Assembly (NCBI GenBank): GCA_026770025.1
Contig: JAMXDE010000005.1
Span: 3,038,001 to 3,102,000, forward strand
Origin: Craspedostauros australis
Taxonomy: Eukaryota; Bacillariophyta; Bacillariophyceae; Mastogloiales; Achnanthaceae
DNA length: 64,000 nt
Reading direction: 5' to 3'
Shown here: in pieces, positions 1-10,964 of the stretch
Position numbering within the stretch: the stretch's first letter is position 1
Layout: each line of letters begins with the position of its first letter
Notes under the pieces: generated by a model
Databases searched by the model: none
Told to the model about the DNA's origin: nothing
The model's input: only the letters and a program-made list of their open reading frames with translations
Program-made: the position numbers and the translations under genes

Positions 1-1001
1 GGTGATGGTGTCGGCTGTGCAGTTGGAATAGCTGTTGGCACAACAGTGGGAGCAGATGTTGGGACTGTAGTTGGTGAGGTAGTCGGTGCAGTAGTCGGTG
101 CCGAAGTTGGTGCTGAAGTCGGCCCTCCTGTTGGTTCTGCCGTTGGAGATAAGGAAGGCGCCCGTGTTGGATCAGCCGTTGGCACGGGGGTGGGTGCCAA
201 AGTCGGGATGGTCGTTGGTGTGGAGGTTGGCACAATTGTTGGGACTTGCGTTGGTGAGGAGGTTGGCACAATTGTTGGGACTTGCGTTGGTGAGGACGTC
301 GGCACTGGATCTGCTTGCGTGGTTGGCGTCGAGCTCGTGGTGGACGTGGGCGCTGCTGTGGGTGCAATCGTGGTTGAGGTGGTGCTGCCTTCATTCGTTG
401 GCGGGAATGTCGGCGAATTTGTGCCATTTGCCGGATTCACAGTGGGCGCATTCGCGACCGGTTGCGTCTCAAGGCCTGTGGGAGCTTGTGTGACTGGCAT
501 CATAGTTGGTTGTGCCGTGGTGGAGACGGCTGCGGTCGGGCTGCTCGATGTCATGTTTGGATCATTCGTCACGGCTCTGCCCACCGTAGAGCCACGCCCA
601 GTATCAGTCTGCCCATCGATGATGAGGTAGACGCCGACGAGGGTCGCGATGATGGCCAGGATACAGCAGACGGCCATCATGCCAGAGATTCGTCGCCTCC
701 TTTTGCGCTTTTTCACGATGTTCAGTTCTTCGAATCTTTCACCTGGCGGGATCTCTTTCACTTCGAACCCTGTTTCTTCGTCTCTGATGATCACCCCGCC
801 ACCGCCGCCGAGAGCGCGTTGGTTGGAGACAATGAGTCCCTCGTTGTTCACCCATGTTCCTTCATTGCTCAACGAGTTCTCGTCGAATGGACGATCATCC
901 GTGCTTGGAGGATCGACGGATCCAAACTGGCTGTCCACCATGTGCGTTTCGTTGGTGGACTTCGTCCCGAAGCTCTTGACGTATCCCATCGTCGCACTCA
1001 T
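1..1001 (-). CDS. Pro/Thr-rich type II membrane protein, 3' end beyond window
   Basis: Reading on the minus strand from the ATG at 1001–999, the frame stays open to the window edge, giving at least 333 residues. Residues 1–115 are hydrophilic and begin MSATMGYVKSFGTK. A basic stretch (VKKRKRRRR) immediately precedes one hydrophobic segment at about residues 118–140, which predicts a type II orientation with a cytosolic N terminus. After the membrane segment the chain is a low-complexity stalk of xPTxxPT units rich in Thr, Pro, Val and Ala, including a perfect in-frame 36-bp tandem repeat at 223–294. Such stalks are usually heavily O-glycosylated and are common in diatom cell-surface proteins (general knowledge). 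No catalytic domain is visible in the part present. The neighbour at 2691–3683 has the same N-cytosolic/one-TM layout. The function is unknown. Confidence 0.75.
   Translation of the reverse strand, partial: MSATMGYVKSFGTKSTNETHMVDSQFGSVDPPSTDDRPFDENSLSNEGTWVNNEGLIVSNQRALGGGGGVIIRDEETGFEVKEIPPGERFEELNIVKKRKRRRRISGMMAVCCILAIIATLVGVYLIIDGQTDTGRGSTVGRAVTNDPNMTSSSPTAAVSTTAQPTMMPVTQAPTGLETQPVANAPTVNPANGTNSPTFPPTNEGSTTSTTIAPTAAPTSTTSSTPTTQADPVPTSSPTQVPTIVPTSSPTQVPTIVPTSTPTTIPTLAPTPVPTADPTRAPSLSPTAEPTGGPTSAPTSAPTTAPTTSPTTVPTSAPTVVPTAIPTAQPTPS
223..294. repeat. 36-bp tandem direct repeat, two copies, in-frame
   Basis: Two adjacent 36-bp copies lie at 223–258 and 259–294 and share the core GGTTGGCACAATTGTTGGGA. 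They add 12 residues per copy to the Pro/Thr stalk of the minus-strand gene, so length changes here would keep the frame. Confidence 0.85.
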
Positions 1002-2690
1002 GTTTGCTTGGTTCTTTGCTTGTGTGGGCTTGTATCGTTGTTGCTTGTTGCGGTTGCACTAATGTTTGATACGGTTGCGTCGGATACGATACGGTTGTTG
1101 CGATTGCTTGCTTCGTGTCGTCAATGATCTGGATGTTCGTTGAGGCACGGAACAGAGACCTGGTTATGGTGGTGCAGGATTGTGCGCTTATGGGCTGTCT
1201 TGCTTCCGAATGGCTCAGGTGCTGTCCGTATTGCGCTGTGATGGAATCGATTGCAGCGTGTAGGTATGAGTATGCGACTGTCCCTGATCGTTCCTTGAGT
1301 GTTTCTTCGCTTGCGTATCCTCAATGACACAGAAAGCAGATGAAGAAGTGATGGAGACCTTTGGAAGTGAAGAAAGACGACACAATGGGGTTGGAGGAAG
1401 CAGGGATGCGAAAGTGAAGGTGGTGGTGTTGTTCTTGGTGTTGTTCTTGGTCTTGTGCTCGCTGGCACTGTGGGCGTTCGCGGGAAAAGCGTGTGGAAAG
1501 GATGACCACGCGAGGACGGAACTGGTGGCAATACCAATACCTGCAAACAGTCGTGGGAAATGGCCAGAGAAATGGATGAAAGAAAGGCGTTGGTGTGCTT
1601 TGGATGTGGATCCAGATGGAGTCTGCAGGCTTGGATCGACACGCAGATGATGGAAGGTGGTTGGCGGTTTTATGGCTCGAATGTGTGTCACTTGGACTTG
1701 CGCAATCAAACTCACATCTTCTTTGAATCCAATGAGGTTGGTGAGGTTGATCGTGTTGTGAGGTGGGATCGGATGAGAAATGTGACGGCAAGGTTTCTGT
1801 TGTATGTGCTGGATACATCGGCGACACTACACATGTCGTATAAGACACACATGTGACTCTGTTGAATGACCAACCACGATCGTGTTTCCGTTGCTGATTG
1901 AATTCATCCGTTCAAATGAGTCGTAGTTGGGTGGACTCATTCGACTAACGTTGTTTCTTCAATCGTGGAGAGCACAAAACCACGATTGCGCACTGTTTGT
2001 ACCGCGAAAGAATCTCACACGATGAGAGAAAGGTAACGAGATCTGACAACCTGCAACCACTTCCGGCGCGAGTTGGTGTGTATGATCCATGATGATGATG
2101 ACGGTGGGACTGCTGTTGCCGCTTACAACGGAAGAGCACTTTTGGTAATTGGGATTGTAGTCGTAGTATAGTAAGACTATTTCTATCAGTAAAGTACGAC
2201 TATGATGTTGTTTTACGTTCTCAGCAATGTTGGACATGAATGAATGTGGGGCAGGGGCAGGTCGTGTTGACGTTTGAATTGTCTTTCGTTGCTGCCGTGC
2301 CTTGCTTCGGTTTCTCATCATCAATCGGAAGCTAAGTCCAATGATGCGAGTGAGCATGGGTGCCCGCACTTACACATATAGTAGTACCCTGCACAGCGCA
2401 ACAGCGGAGCCTGTCTGGTGGCGTCTTCCGAAACCCGCCAGCCGTCTGGGCAGCTTCCACTGCCGATGTTGCGCGTTGAGCAGATGCGGTGCATCTTGAT
2501 GCATTGGGTTGCATCGGATGGCATCGGATCGGCCGGAGTTCGGCTGGATCGGTCCGATGGACGCTCTCGCTGGCCGTGTGTCGCCAGCAGTACCGCACGC
2601 ATGTCGACGCAACCACTTAACGTGTTCTCTGTTGTATTGAATGCGCATGCAAAGGATCAGCGTTCGCCGCTTGGTACGGGATGAAGACAT
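1002..2690. other. Intergenic, no supported gene
   Basis: This 1.7 kb upstream of the 1–1001 gene and downstream of the 2691–3683 gene contains only short ORFs overlapping on both strands, with no recognisable domain. An ORF at 1324–1650 (+) has a Val/Leu run but no other support. The promoter of the 1–1001 gene should lie here; I see no clear core element. Confidence 0.5.
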
Positions 2691-3683
2691 CTACGTTTGC
2701 GTTCTCAGCAAGTCGCATTCCGCGTCGTTGATCTGGAATACGGAGGACGCGGCGATGAGTGGGAACGGCGCGTCTCCGGTGTCTGTGTTGCGCAGCAGGA
2801 AAAGCTGATAGTCACCGTTGGGCAGGGCCGGCACCTCGAGATTGAATTGGCTTCCGGACGACGCGTCGTCGCAGTCCTGGGATCCGCACGACCAGATCCA
2901 TGCATCGTAGTCGTCGCCCATGGCGGCCAGCGGCGTGGTGGGAGCAGGGTAGATGCCCAGCCAGTCATTCGTCAGGGGTTCGCAGTTCGTGAATGCGGCA
3001 CTGATGACGGTCGGGTTAACGAGGCAGGGGACGTCGATTGTGATGGCCGACACGCACGCATCAGTCGGTGCTTGGGTTGGAGCATCGGATGGCATCGCCG
3101 TTGGGCTGGTGGTGTTGACGGCGGTCACGACGGAGGTTGGGAGGTCTGTCGTTGCGGTAGTGTTGCCACCATCGTCCACGCCACTATCTGGTGTGACAGA
3201 TGGAGGCGACGTCGTGCTATTTTGATTGTCGGTACTGTTGTTGCTGGACGACGTCTCGCCGCCGATCGCGCCTGCAACTTCACTCCGCGCTGATGAGGAC
3301 GAGGATCCACCATTTCTGCGAACGGAATACGTGATGACACCGACGATCAATCCCATCGCCAACAAGACGTAGAGCGCGAACATCTTCCTTCGCTTGCCGC
3401 CGCTGCTCTTTGGCTCATCGGCGAACACGCGCTCTTGCTCATCGGCTTCCGATGGCTCGCCATCCATGGCTGGCGGGGTCGACATGACACCGAAGGCGTC
3501 GTTGCCGTCGGTCAGCTCGACGCATCCGTCTCCGCCATCCTGGATCTCGATCGTCCTGCCGTCTTCCAGCAGAACGAGGTCATCGTTGGGTTGTGCTTCC
3601 GCGGTGTTCTCATAGGACTGCTCATATTCCATGGCGGCTGGTGTTGCATCGCCTGATCCTGCGGTGTCTGTTACTTCGGCCAT
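2691..3683 (-). CDS. Type II membrane protein with C-terminal Cys-containing beta-type ectodomain
   Basis: A complete single-exon ORF of 330 residues, ATG at 3683–3681 and TAG at 2693–2691. Residues 1–100 are acidic and cytosolic-looking. A basic GGKRRKMF precedes one membrane segment (about 102–120, ALYVLLAMGLIVGVITYSV). A Ser/Thr/Asn-rich linker with several N-glycosylation sequons (NNST, NQNST, NTTATT) follows to about residue 210. The last 120 residues form a compact domain starting ACVSAITIDVPCL, with a DWLGIYP motif, a WSCGSQDC cysteine pair and a LPNGDYQLFLL strand. DW-x-G-x-Y followed later by a G-x-Y strand is reminiscent of SKICH/Fn3-like beta sandwiches, including the N-terminal domain of plant purple acid phosphatases; that assignment is an inference. 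The protein at 13025–13870 has the same layout and shared cysteines, so the two form a small local family. Partner and function are unknown. Confidence 0.8.
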   Translation of the reverse strand: MAEVTDTAGSGDATPAAMEYEQSYENTAEAQPNDDLVLLEDGRTIEIQDGGDGCVELTDGNDAFGVMSTPPAMDGEPSEADEQERVFADEPKSSGGKRRKMFALYVLLAMGLIVGVITYSVRRNGGSSSSSARSEVAGAIGGETSSSNNSTDNQNSTTSPPSVTPDSGVDDGGNTTATTDLPTSVVTAVNTTSPTAMPSDAPTQAPTDACVSAITIDVPCLVNPTVISAAFTNCEPLTNDWLGIYPAPTTPLAAMGDDYDAWIWSCGSQDCDDASSGSQFNLEVPALPNGDYQLFLLRNTDTGDAPFPLIAASSVFQINDAECDLLRTQT

Positions 3684-5204
3684 GCTGATTGGTGTTCCTG
3701 ATATTGGTGGTGATGTTGGTGGTGATGATACTATTACGTACGTTTGGTATGGTGCGAGTGGGTTGATGTGGGCGAATGGTTGTGGACGAGCTACTCGTGC
3801 GACCAGAACTCAACTGTATGTAGTATACGTATGCGCAATGTTGGAGGTCACGAACAACTTTGTGGCTGTGTGTCAGGAGGCAGTCGTCTTGTGGAACGAG
3901 GCAAAGAGTGTGCAGAAGAACGAGATGGTGGATGTTCTCGTGTATGTTCTTGCAGATGCTCTCCTTGAGGTTTCTTCACTTTCTCATTCACCCCAGGCAC
4001 AGCACAACACAGCGCTGGTACATGCAAGATGGAATGCAAGAAGGAGCGAACGGAGAAACAAGATGGTGAATCGTTTGCACTTTTTACGTGTTGGCCAAAT
4101 TGGTGGACATCACTGTGGAGGACGGCATGATGGGTGACATGGAAGGCTGACTGGTTGTGTCGGAGTGTGGATGACGGAGGGGATCCTGTTGGGGTCGTCC
4201 CCATGTGTGACAATCGATGTGACAAGTTCTTCGTTTCTCCCGTTCTCCACGGTCACAATCACGTGCACACAGCCAACACATTTCTTGTTTGGACAACAAA
4301 ATTGTGGACGCAGTGTTTCATGTGTATCGTCGTTGTTGTTGGTTTGGCGCCATATCTTGTCGGCATGTCACTTATGAACCGATCCAAGAACAATAAGTGA
4401 GTTGATGTCCCGATGACCGCCAGTCACCGAAAACCTCAACCGTCAAGTCCATTCAGCCGTTGCAAACGCGAATCAAACACGAGTCAGTATCATCGTAACA
4501 ACGCTCCGCAGAAGGGAACAACCATCCGATCATTCATCCGATAGAAAATCCAATGAGCGGCACTGGAGTTTCCGAAGAACAATCGGCGGTCACCGACACC
4601 AACAGCGAGCACAACAAAGCTGAGTAGACTTCTGAACTAAATTAGATGGGCGCGGGCCGCAAGCAGGGGCAGAGAGGCAGGTGCGTCTCCTCCGTGGAAT
4701 TGCAATGAAGGTAGAATGCTCTATCCGCACTCTCTCCAGCTTTGACAAGCGCCGAAGTCGCAAGAACGCTTCTTACATCTTCGTTTGATCTCTATCACAG
4801 CCACAGTTCTTCGTATGGTTCACTGCTGCAATTGTGTCGACCATTCAACAGATCATTCTGCTACTACTGTTGTTGGTGATGGCGGTGTTCTTCGAGACCT
4901 TCTGCAGACTAAATCACAGAGTAGTGAATGTTGGCTGCCGTATTCGTACGTATCTGCCAAGGATGTCGTTTGGCACAATCCACGCCGTGAATACCAATAC
5001 TAAGGTCAACCAATGGTATCAGCCGGACGTACGAATACGAGTGCGCAGGGTGTCTCCATCCATTGCCATTGCTGCGCGTTGACGAATGGAAACTGTCCAC
5101 TCTGTGTGTCTTTGGAAGATGAAGAGACGGCCATGGCAGGCAGACCGCCTCGCCACCCGCGCGTTTGACGACGGCAACCCCACAGCCACCACCATTGTTA
5201 CCCA
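3684..5204. other. Intergenic, no supported gene
   Basis: About 1.5 kb between the 5' end of the 2691–3683 gene and the 3' end of the 5205–5747 gene. Only short overlapping ORFs without domains are present. Nothing else stands out. Confidence 0.5.
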
Positions 5205-5747
5205 TCATCTCCGGCGAAATTTGGCCGCCTGCTTCTTCTTCTTGACGCCCTTGGCCGATCGTGATGCGGAGGTTGGATGCGAGAGCGTCTGCGATGATCT
5301 CTTCTTGCCCTTTCGATGCACGGCGGCATGATCCGTGCTGTGCATGTTGACCAACGCGGACACCAGGAAATGATCTGCCTGGCTCTTCTTGTTTGTCGCT
5401 TGCTGCTTCATCGTTGCGATGCGCTGCGCAAGTACCGCGTTCATCTTGACTTCCTCCTGTTGCTGCACTTCGCGTATCCTCTTTTCTTCCAATTTGGTCT
5501 TGAGCAGTTGGGATGACGCGCTTTGTGTTGGTGGGGCATCTGCTTTGCCCTTGGAAGCACCGCCCGTGAATTCAGACAAGTCCAACCCTGACGCAAAGCA
5601 TGATTCGAACTGTCCCTTGCACTGCTTTTCCTTTGTGGCGTTACTCTTGTTGTTGTTGCTGTTGTTGCTGTTGTTGCTGTTGGTGGTGGTGGACGGCACG
5701 TTTGACCGTGTTTCTCCACGCGAAGCAAGCTGAAGGCTTGATGGCAT
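5205..5747 (-). CDS. Small basic Asn/Ser-rich coiled-coil protein, unknown function
   Basis: A single-exon ORF of 180 residues with ATG at 5747–5745. Residues 15–40 are a Ser/Asn-rich low-complexity run encoded by a (TTG)n/(CTG)n-type microsatellite on the plus strand (5643–5690). Residues about 80–118 are charged and heptad-like (KLEEKRIREVQQQEEVKMN), which predicts a coiled coil. The tail is strongly basic, with KGKKRS and a terminal KGVKKKKQAAKFRRR that looks like a nuclear or nucleolar localisation signal. Coding signal on the opposite strand is weaker. I do not recognise a family; ribosome biogenesis or RNA binding would fit the basic tail but is a guess. It is transcribed divergently from the glycosyltransferase gene at 6335. 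Confidence 0.6.
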   Translation of the reverse strand: MPSSLQLASRGETRSNVPSTTTNSNNSNNSNNNKSNATKEKQCKGQFESCFASGLDLSEFTGGASKGKADAPPTQSASSQLLKTKLEEKRIREVQQQEEVKMNAVLAQRIATMKQQATNKKSQADHFLVSALVNMHSTDHAAVHRKGKKRSSQTLSHPTSASRSAKGVKKKKQAAKFRRR

Positions 5748-6334
5748 CGTTCTTGTTCCTGGTTGAATGGAGGCCGTGAATGGAGATGTTCTTGTGTGAA
5801 ATCAAGTGGAGTGTTGTATTCCAGAGATCACCCGGAGAGTATGGTCGAGTAGAGCAGAGTTCAGTGAGATTGTGCTGCGTTCGCACGTATCGATCGTAAC
5901 ACCATTCGCGGTGAGCGTGGTGTTTCAGTTTTGAAGCCGTCGTGTTGTTGTCTTGCGAAACGAAAACGTCATGGTCGATCAGTTTTTCTCGTTTTGTTGG
6001 TGTTGCTGTTGGTGGTTGGTGATGATTCATGATTGAACGGTGGCGGGACTAAATATCTTGCTTCCGTCAAACATTTCGTTTGGCGAACAACACGAACAAA
6101 AACATGAGGCACAACAACGCGAAGAGAGTGACGCGTCTTTGTGCTTTGCTGCGATCTTTCTTTCTTGCTTGCTTCTCTCTCCCTTCATTCAGAATCATCA
6201 AGCGAGCATCATCGACCACGTGCCTCGAGCATTGATTGACGCGCTGTTATCCATCGCTCACTGTCCATACCTTCCACAACTTGCTCACAACTTGCTCACC
6301 ACCCATTCAGTATCCACATGCATACGGCTACTCT
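5748..6334. promoter_or_regulatory. Divergent intergenic region shared by two genes
   Basis: This 587-bp interval separates the minus-strand start at 5747 from the plus-strand start at 6335, so both promoters must lie here. No consensus TATA or other box is obvious by eye. Confidence 0.4.
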
Positions 6335-8047
6335 ATGATTCAACGTCATGCCCGACGAAAGCTATTTCAGAATCACAAGCGCAGCAGCAGCAATAACAGC
6401 AGCAATAACGACAACAGCCACGTGGTCAGCACGGTCAAGCACAGATGGAAGAAGTACGCGCTGTTCGTATGTCTCTGCATCGTTGTGACAGGGATGCTGA
6501 ACGCGTCGATCAGGTCGGTGACGATTCCCTTGGACGCCACCCCCCTTCGCAGCACTCCCGCCGATCGAGCGAGTCTGAACCAGTCTGCGCATGCGGCGAA
6601 GAACAACTTCTTGGTGGCATGTCGAGGTGATATAGAGCGCCTCTGTCCGTCCTCATCTTCCACTGCGTCGCCATCAGGACGGCATCCATCGAATGGCCAC
6701 AGGCAGGAGAGCGCTGTCGAGGACGGCAACTCAAACGGCACGGTGCTTCAAAACCAATCCGCGAACCTCGGCGATGTCATCAACTGTCTCCGATCTCAAA
6801 GGCCGAAATCGAAACTCGCTGCCTCGTGTCGCGATGCCATGAAACCACCTCGGCCGCATCCCTTTGGTGGGGCGGTGGATGCAGCAGGGAATTGGGGCTA
6901 CGTCCACAACCCCAAGGTTCTGCTAAATGCAGCAACGCAGAGCGATGGGGTTTCCACGTCTCCGGATGGCCCCAAACCAAGCCGCGCGGTCGTTTGTGCA
7001 TCGCCTGGACGGGGTCATGAAGGAATGGAAGGATACCAAGCGCTTCAGAAGATCCGCGATCAGCTGTCGACTCCTGCGCGCACTCGTGCCACACAAGACG
7101 GTGCTTCCCACCGCATTCGCAATCACTCTATCATCCGCAGTGCTGCCAGAATCATGTGCATCGTTTACACCTACCATGGTACGAGAGAACGACTTGAAGC
7201 CATCCGCAACACCTGGGCACCCAAATGCGATGGATTCTTGGCATCGTCCACCTTCACAGATCCATCGACTGGCACGGTTTACATTCCCCACAAGGGCAAG
7301 CAGGGATCGTACGATTCCATTTGGCAGAAGGTCACGAGCACGCTTGTTTACGTCCACAGCAACTTTCTGGATGACTACAGCCACTTTCACGTTTGCGGCG
7401 ATGACACCTACGTCGTCGTTGACAACCTGCGTGCCTTTGTGAACGGCATTGGCCTGGACGCGCACGCACACGACGACACCATGCCGTTGTACCTTGGCGG
7501 GTGGATCCGACCAACATGGCGCAATCCAAAGAGCTTGCCAAGTCCTGAGTTCTACTACAATGGGGGCGGACCTGGATACACGCTCAACCGCGCCGCGCTC
7601 GCGCTCTTCGTCGATAAGTCATTGCAAGCAGAAACTGCGAGATGCCCGCACGACAAGGTGCACAGCGCCGAGGACCTCTTCATGGGCAAGTGCCTGTGGC
7701 ATGAGAATGTCTTTGGCTATGACACGCGCAACCGCAATGGGCAGTCGAGATACCATCATTACGATCCAAAGACACTCGCACAGCACACCACGGCATCATT
7801 TGCCGACAACACCACAGACTTTTCGTGGATTGAACAGCTGCGATGGATCCAGAGCATTCCTGTGGGAACGGCACCGCACGTCGCAGGCATGATTGTCGAG
7901 GCAGTTGACACGGGCAGCGCCGCGCCGCAGTCAATCACGTCGACGATAGCTCCCGACAGCATCGCCTTCCATCTCATCAAGGATCCCGATTACATGCATC
8001 GGATCCATGCGATTCTTTACCCCGGTGATTCTTCGCATTGCACTTGA
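6335..8047 (+). CDS. C1GALT1-like GT31 glycosyltransferase with GLG1-like Cys-rich repeat
   Basis: A type II Golgi-style glycosyltransferase of 570 residues. I chose the ATG at 6335 because the longer frame upstream has no ATG and this Met gives a short basic, Ser/Asn-rich cytosolic tail before the membrane anchor at about residues 41–60 (KKYALFVCLCIVVTGML). At about 90–165 two segments, ACRGDIERLCP and VINCLRSQRPKSKLAASC, match the Cys-rich GLG1 (Golgi apparatus protein 1) repeat pattern. From about residue 270 the catalytic part resembles core 1 beta-1,3-galactosyltransferase: RIMCIVYTYHGTRERLEAIR, a W-x-K-V-x-x-T segment, CGDDTYVVVDNLR carrying the DXD-type metal/UDP-sugar motif (about 355), YLGGWIRPTW, NGGGPGYTLN, and SAEDLFMGKC. 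The catalytic half looks complete. The likely role is beta-1,3 transfer of a hexose from a UDP-sugar onto a glycoprotein in the Golgi; sugar and acceptor cannot be read from sequence. Confidence 0.85.
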   Translation: MIQRHARRKLFQNHKRSSSNNSSNNDNSHVVSTVKHRWKKYALFVCLCIVVTGMLNASIRSVTIPLDATPLRSTPADRASLNQSAHAAKNNFLVACRGDIERLCPSSSSTASPSGRHPSNGHRQESAVEDGNSNGTVLQNQSANLGDVINCLRSQRPKSKLAASCRDAMKPPRPHPFGGAVDAAGNWGYVHNPKVLLNAATQSDGVSTSPDGPKPSRAVVCASPGRGHEGMEGYQALQKIRDQLSTPARTRATQDGASHRIRNHSIIRSAARIMCIVYTYHGTRERLEAIRNTWAPKCDGFLASSTFTDPSTGTVYIPHKGKQGSYDSIWQKVTSTLVYVHSNFLDDYSHFHVCGDDTYVVVDNLRAFVNGIGLDAHAHDDTMPLYLGGWIRPTWRNPKSLPSPEFYYNGGGPGYTLNRAALALFVDKSLQAETARCPHDKVHSAEDLFMGKCLWHENVFGYDTRNRNGQSRYHHYDPKTLAQHTTASFADNTTDFSWIEQLRWIQSIPVGTAPHVAGMIVEAVDTGSAAPQSITSTIAPDSIAFHLIKDPDYMHRIHAILYPGDSSHCT

Positions 8048-9611
8048 ACGAAGCATTCTGAAAAATTAAACCGTGACGAATTTTCGGCAAGCAACCCGCC
8101 TCACTCGTGCATTGTTCTATCATTCATTCATTCGTCCGCGCACTCACATGGATTCACTGCGCAGCATTTCATTGACTTGCATTTGATCGCGGCGAGATCG
8201 CGTGGCGAATATGATGCGCATGATGAAACAAGCCATCATGCGAGTACGACGACAAACCAAGTGCGAGATCCCGTTTGTAGCGCATGCGACTGGTATTGCT
8301 CTTCTCGACAGGATACGAACACTCTGCTACCTGAGAAGAGGCGCATCTGGGTCGACGAAGTATGCGACGGTGGCATCGCCGCCACTCTACGAATACTCCA
8401 CTCGTTCATTCATTCGAACATGCATGGTAGATTGAGCAGAATCGACATTCTTCATGTCGTGCTCGTATGGTACATGCGTACGAGGATGGGACCATGCCCC
8501 CATCACACAAAAGAAGGAACTCTCGTTCATGTCTCCAATCCTTGATGAGGATTACCGACAAATTGGAGCCGCAAGCACTTGTACCATCGCCTGTACACAC
8601 CATTGACGAAAAGCACATCATCGTGTTTGTGACAATCTCTCTTGGAAGAGGCGTGTTTCGATCGTGGAGAGAGAGAGAGAGAGAGAGAGGAATCACAACC
8701 ATGATTCGAAGGAAAAAGAGAGAGGCTACAGTCCGTCAATCAGGCAGCAGAGAGCTTCGGGATGCGTTTTATTTGCAGGGACATGATGGTCGCTGATTGA
8801 TTGGTTGGATGAACGCGGGCACAGATGGCGAATGGTGATGGCGGTGGTGTGATTGCGAGCAGAGCAAGGTGCGAGTAGTACACAGACTGCGCCAAGGCCG
8901 ATGATAGGTCTGCAGCAAAGAGAGTGAAGTTGACGTGATGAACGAAGCTCCTGCAATCGGATTGTGGCGGAGTGGTGGGCATCGAGATTGTGGCTCACAC
9001 GTTTGCTTTCAAAATTTGAGCCTATCAACGGATTGCGTTCTTGCCGACCGTTGCAATTCGATTCAAGAGTGCCGAGCTCGTCACGCCTTTTCCATTGTCA
9101 CACGCCTTAAGTAAAGGTTCAACATCGGACATCAACGGAGACAAAACGTGTTCACTCGCCACAAATCTCGGCTGCGAGCAACATCAACTCACTCCAACCA
9201 CATCCATTTCCCTTCAGCCTTTTACAACGTTCCTGACAAACAAAATTTCAGTACTCATCCCCTGTCAAACATCTCTCGAAGAACAAGACGGGAGCCATCA
9301 TCAACCGGCGCATGTCCACAGACGCTGATGGACGTTGATGCATGGCCATCATTGTAAATGTACGAGTATCAACAACAGAAGGATCACAACTCATTCAGCA
9401 CTCTATTCGCAGCAGCATCCAAGTAACTTGCATTCCACCAGCATTGTCAACATCAACGACACAGATCACGAAGGACGAGCATCGAGTAGACCAGAGTCGC
9501 CAACACCAACACCATCACCTCTCCCCCAGCCCATCATACTCCACATAATCCGTTCATTTCAACGAACACACGAAGACGATTCCAACAATACACAACCATC
9601 AAACATCAAGC
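8048..9611. other. Intergenic, no supported gene
   Basis: About 1.56 kb with no convincing coding frame on either strand. It contains the (GA)n tract at 8667–8690. The part after about 9,300 is rich in A, C and CAA/CCA and reads like the 5' leader of the small gene starting at 9612. Confidence 0.5.
8667..8690. repeat. (GA)n microsatellite
   Basis: About 24 bp of uninterrupted GA dinucleotides. Similar GA/CT tracts occur just upstream of several genes in this window. Confidence 0.9.
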
Positions 9612-10016
9612 ATGAACCTGCAACTCCCACGCGTATTGAAAGAAAGCGTGCTATGCGACGCATGCACCACGGTCCAGGACATACTGTTCGATCCGGATGA
9701 GATCGGCGGCGATCGTTGCAATGGCGACGAAGACCTGTGGAATGATCTGGTCTTTCAGGATCGCACGCCCACACCGCCGAAAAAGCCGTCAGTGCCGACC
9801 GACATTGCCTTTGACGACGGCTCCGATGATAGCGTCTCGGAGCTCTGCAGTCTCCGCATGGGCGATTCAAGGCAGTTTTCGGATAAGCAACACCAGCACC
9901 ATCGGCAGGAGGCGTCACGGATGAAATCCATGGTGCGACCCGATGACAAATGGAAACTGTATCTGGACGAGAGTAATACTCGTCGGCGTGGTCGTACACA
10001 GACATCCAGGCGGTGA
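9612..10016 (+). CDS. Small hypothetical protein
   Basis: A 134-residue ORF with an in-context start (AAGC ATG AAC) and stop TGA at 10014–10016. The first third contains a C-DAC pair and many acidic residues (FDPDEIGGDRCNGDEDLW), then a Pro-rich RTPTPPKKPSVPTD segment, then a Ser/Asp stretch (FDDGSDDSVSELCSL). The C terminus is basic (NTRRRGRTQTSRR). There is no signal peptide or membrane segment. Local GC content is higher than in the flanks and the frame is clean, which is why I keep it, but no family is recognised and an unannotated intron could extend it. Confidence 0.45.
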   Translation: MNLQLPRVLKESVLCDACTTVQDILFDPDEIGGDRCNGDEDLWNDLVFQDRTPTPPKKPSVPTDIAFDDGSDDSVSELCSLRMGDSRQFSDKQHQHHRQEASRMKSMVRPDDKWKLYLDESNTRRRGRTQTSRR

Positions 10017-10964
10017 CGCACGGCGACGTCGACAATGGCATCGCTCTGCGCATGCAAAGGCCTTGCGTCAACACGTTTGTGCGCGAGGGCGTAGGCCAAC
10101 ACAGTATGGTACGAGCATAACCGAAAACAATAGAGAACAGGAAAATTTGCATGCAGGCATGCATGGGGTGCTGGGTTCATAAAAACACACACGCACACGA
10201 TGTGAATTGAGAATAAAAGAGAGAGAGAGGAAGGGAAACCTTGGAAGAAGGTGGCAGGAAGGGAGAGTCCATTGACGACTCCGAGAGATGGCCACATAGT
10301 GGAACCAGAAGACAGCTCTGTTATCGGACTGGAAGCACATGAAGAAACGAAGGCTTGGCGAACAACGGGTTGCACGCCGTTGTTTTACAACCACGCCCTT
10401 CGCGTTCTTCTCGGCCGTTCTGGTGGGAGGCCTCCTTTCCACAAAGGCCGATCCGACGAAGTGTTCTCGTCGGCACAAAGGCAAGGAAGCCAGTGCGATT
10501 GTTCTCGCAACCACAAGCAGCAGCTCACCACGCCGCGCTCTTCGTGAGACGAGTGAAGCAAACAACACTCCACTGTACCATACGTATGCGCTTGACGAAG
10601 ATTCACAAGATGAGACTCAGAAGAGATGGCAGAAGGTTAGACCGAACACCGGCCATCGTTCGTGTATCCTTCAGAGAAAGAGCAACGAAAACAGTTCAAA
10701 GCCATGTCAAAACGGCATCCAAGATTGGCAAAGCCGATCAACGATTGTGTCGCCTTGTGGCACCTCATAATATATAATACATCAAGTCGTATGCACGCAG
10801 ATGCACAGGCAATCTAATAGTGTGGATAGTACTTTCGTATGTGCATGGCGTGACTACGGTAGAATCCTCCACAAGGTGTGCTTACCATGCTTGTAATTGC
10901 AAGCACAGTACGAGTATGCACGTTACGAGTATGCGGAGTAGAATAGGCTTTAACCCAGTTCACT
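10017..10964. other. Intergenic between convergent genes
   Basis: This region lies between the ends of the plus-strand 9612 gene and the minus-strand BioD gene. It should hold both 3' UTRs. I looked on the minus strand for a DAPA aminotransferase (BioA) exon following BioD and saw none. Confidence 0.5.

Noticed and set aside
46-630. Plus-strand 194-residue Val/Gly repeat ORF
   Set aside because: It is the complement of the Pro/Thr-rich stalk of the minus-strand membrane protein, whose frame also covers a proper N terminus and membrane segment.
1324-1650. 108-residue ORF with a hydrophobic run
   Set aside because: Overlaps longer ORFs on the opposite strand, no family resemblance, and composition close to the surrounding noncoding DNA.
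9559-10964. A BioA exon downstream of BioD
   Set aside because: No WPFTQH-type motif or PLP-lysine region is visible on the minus strand, and frames there look noncoding.
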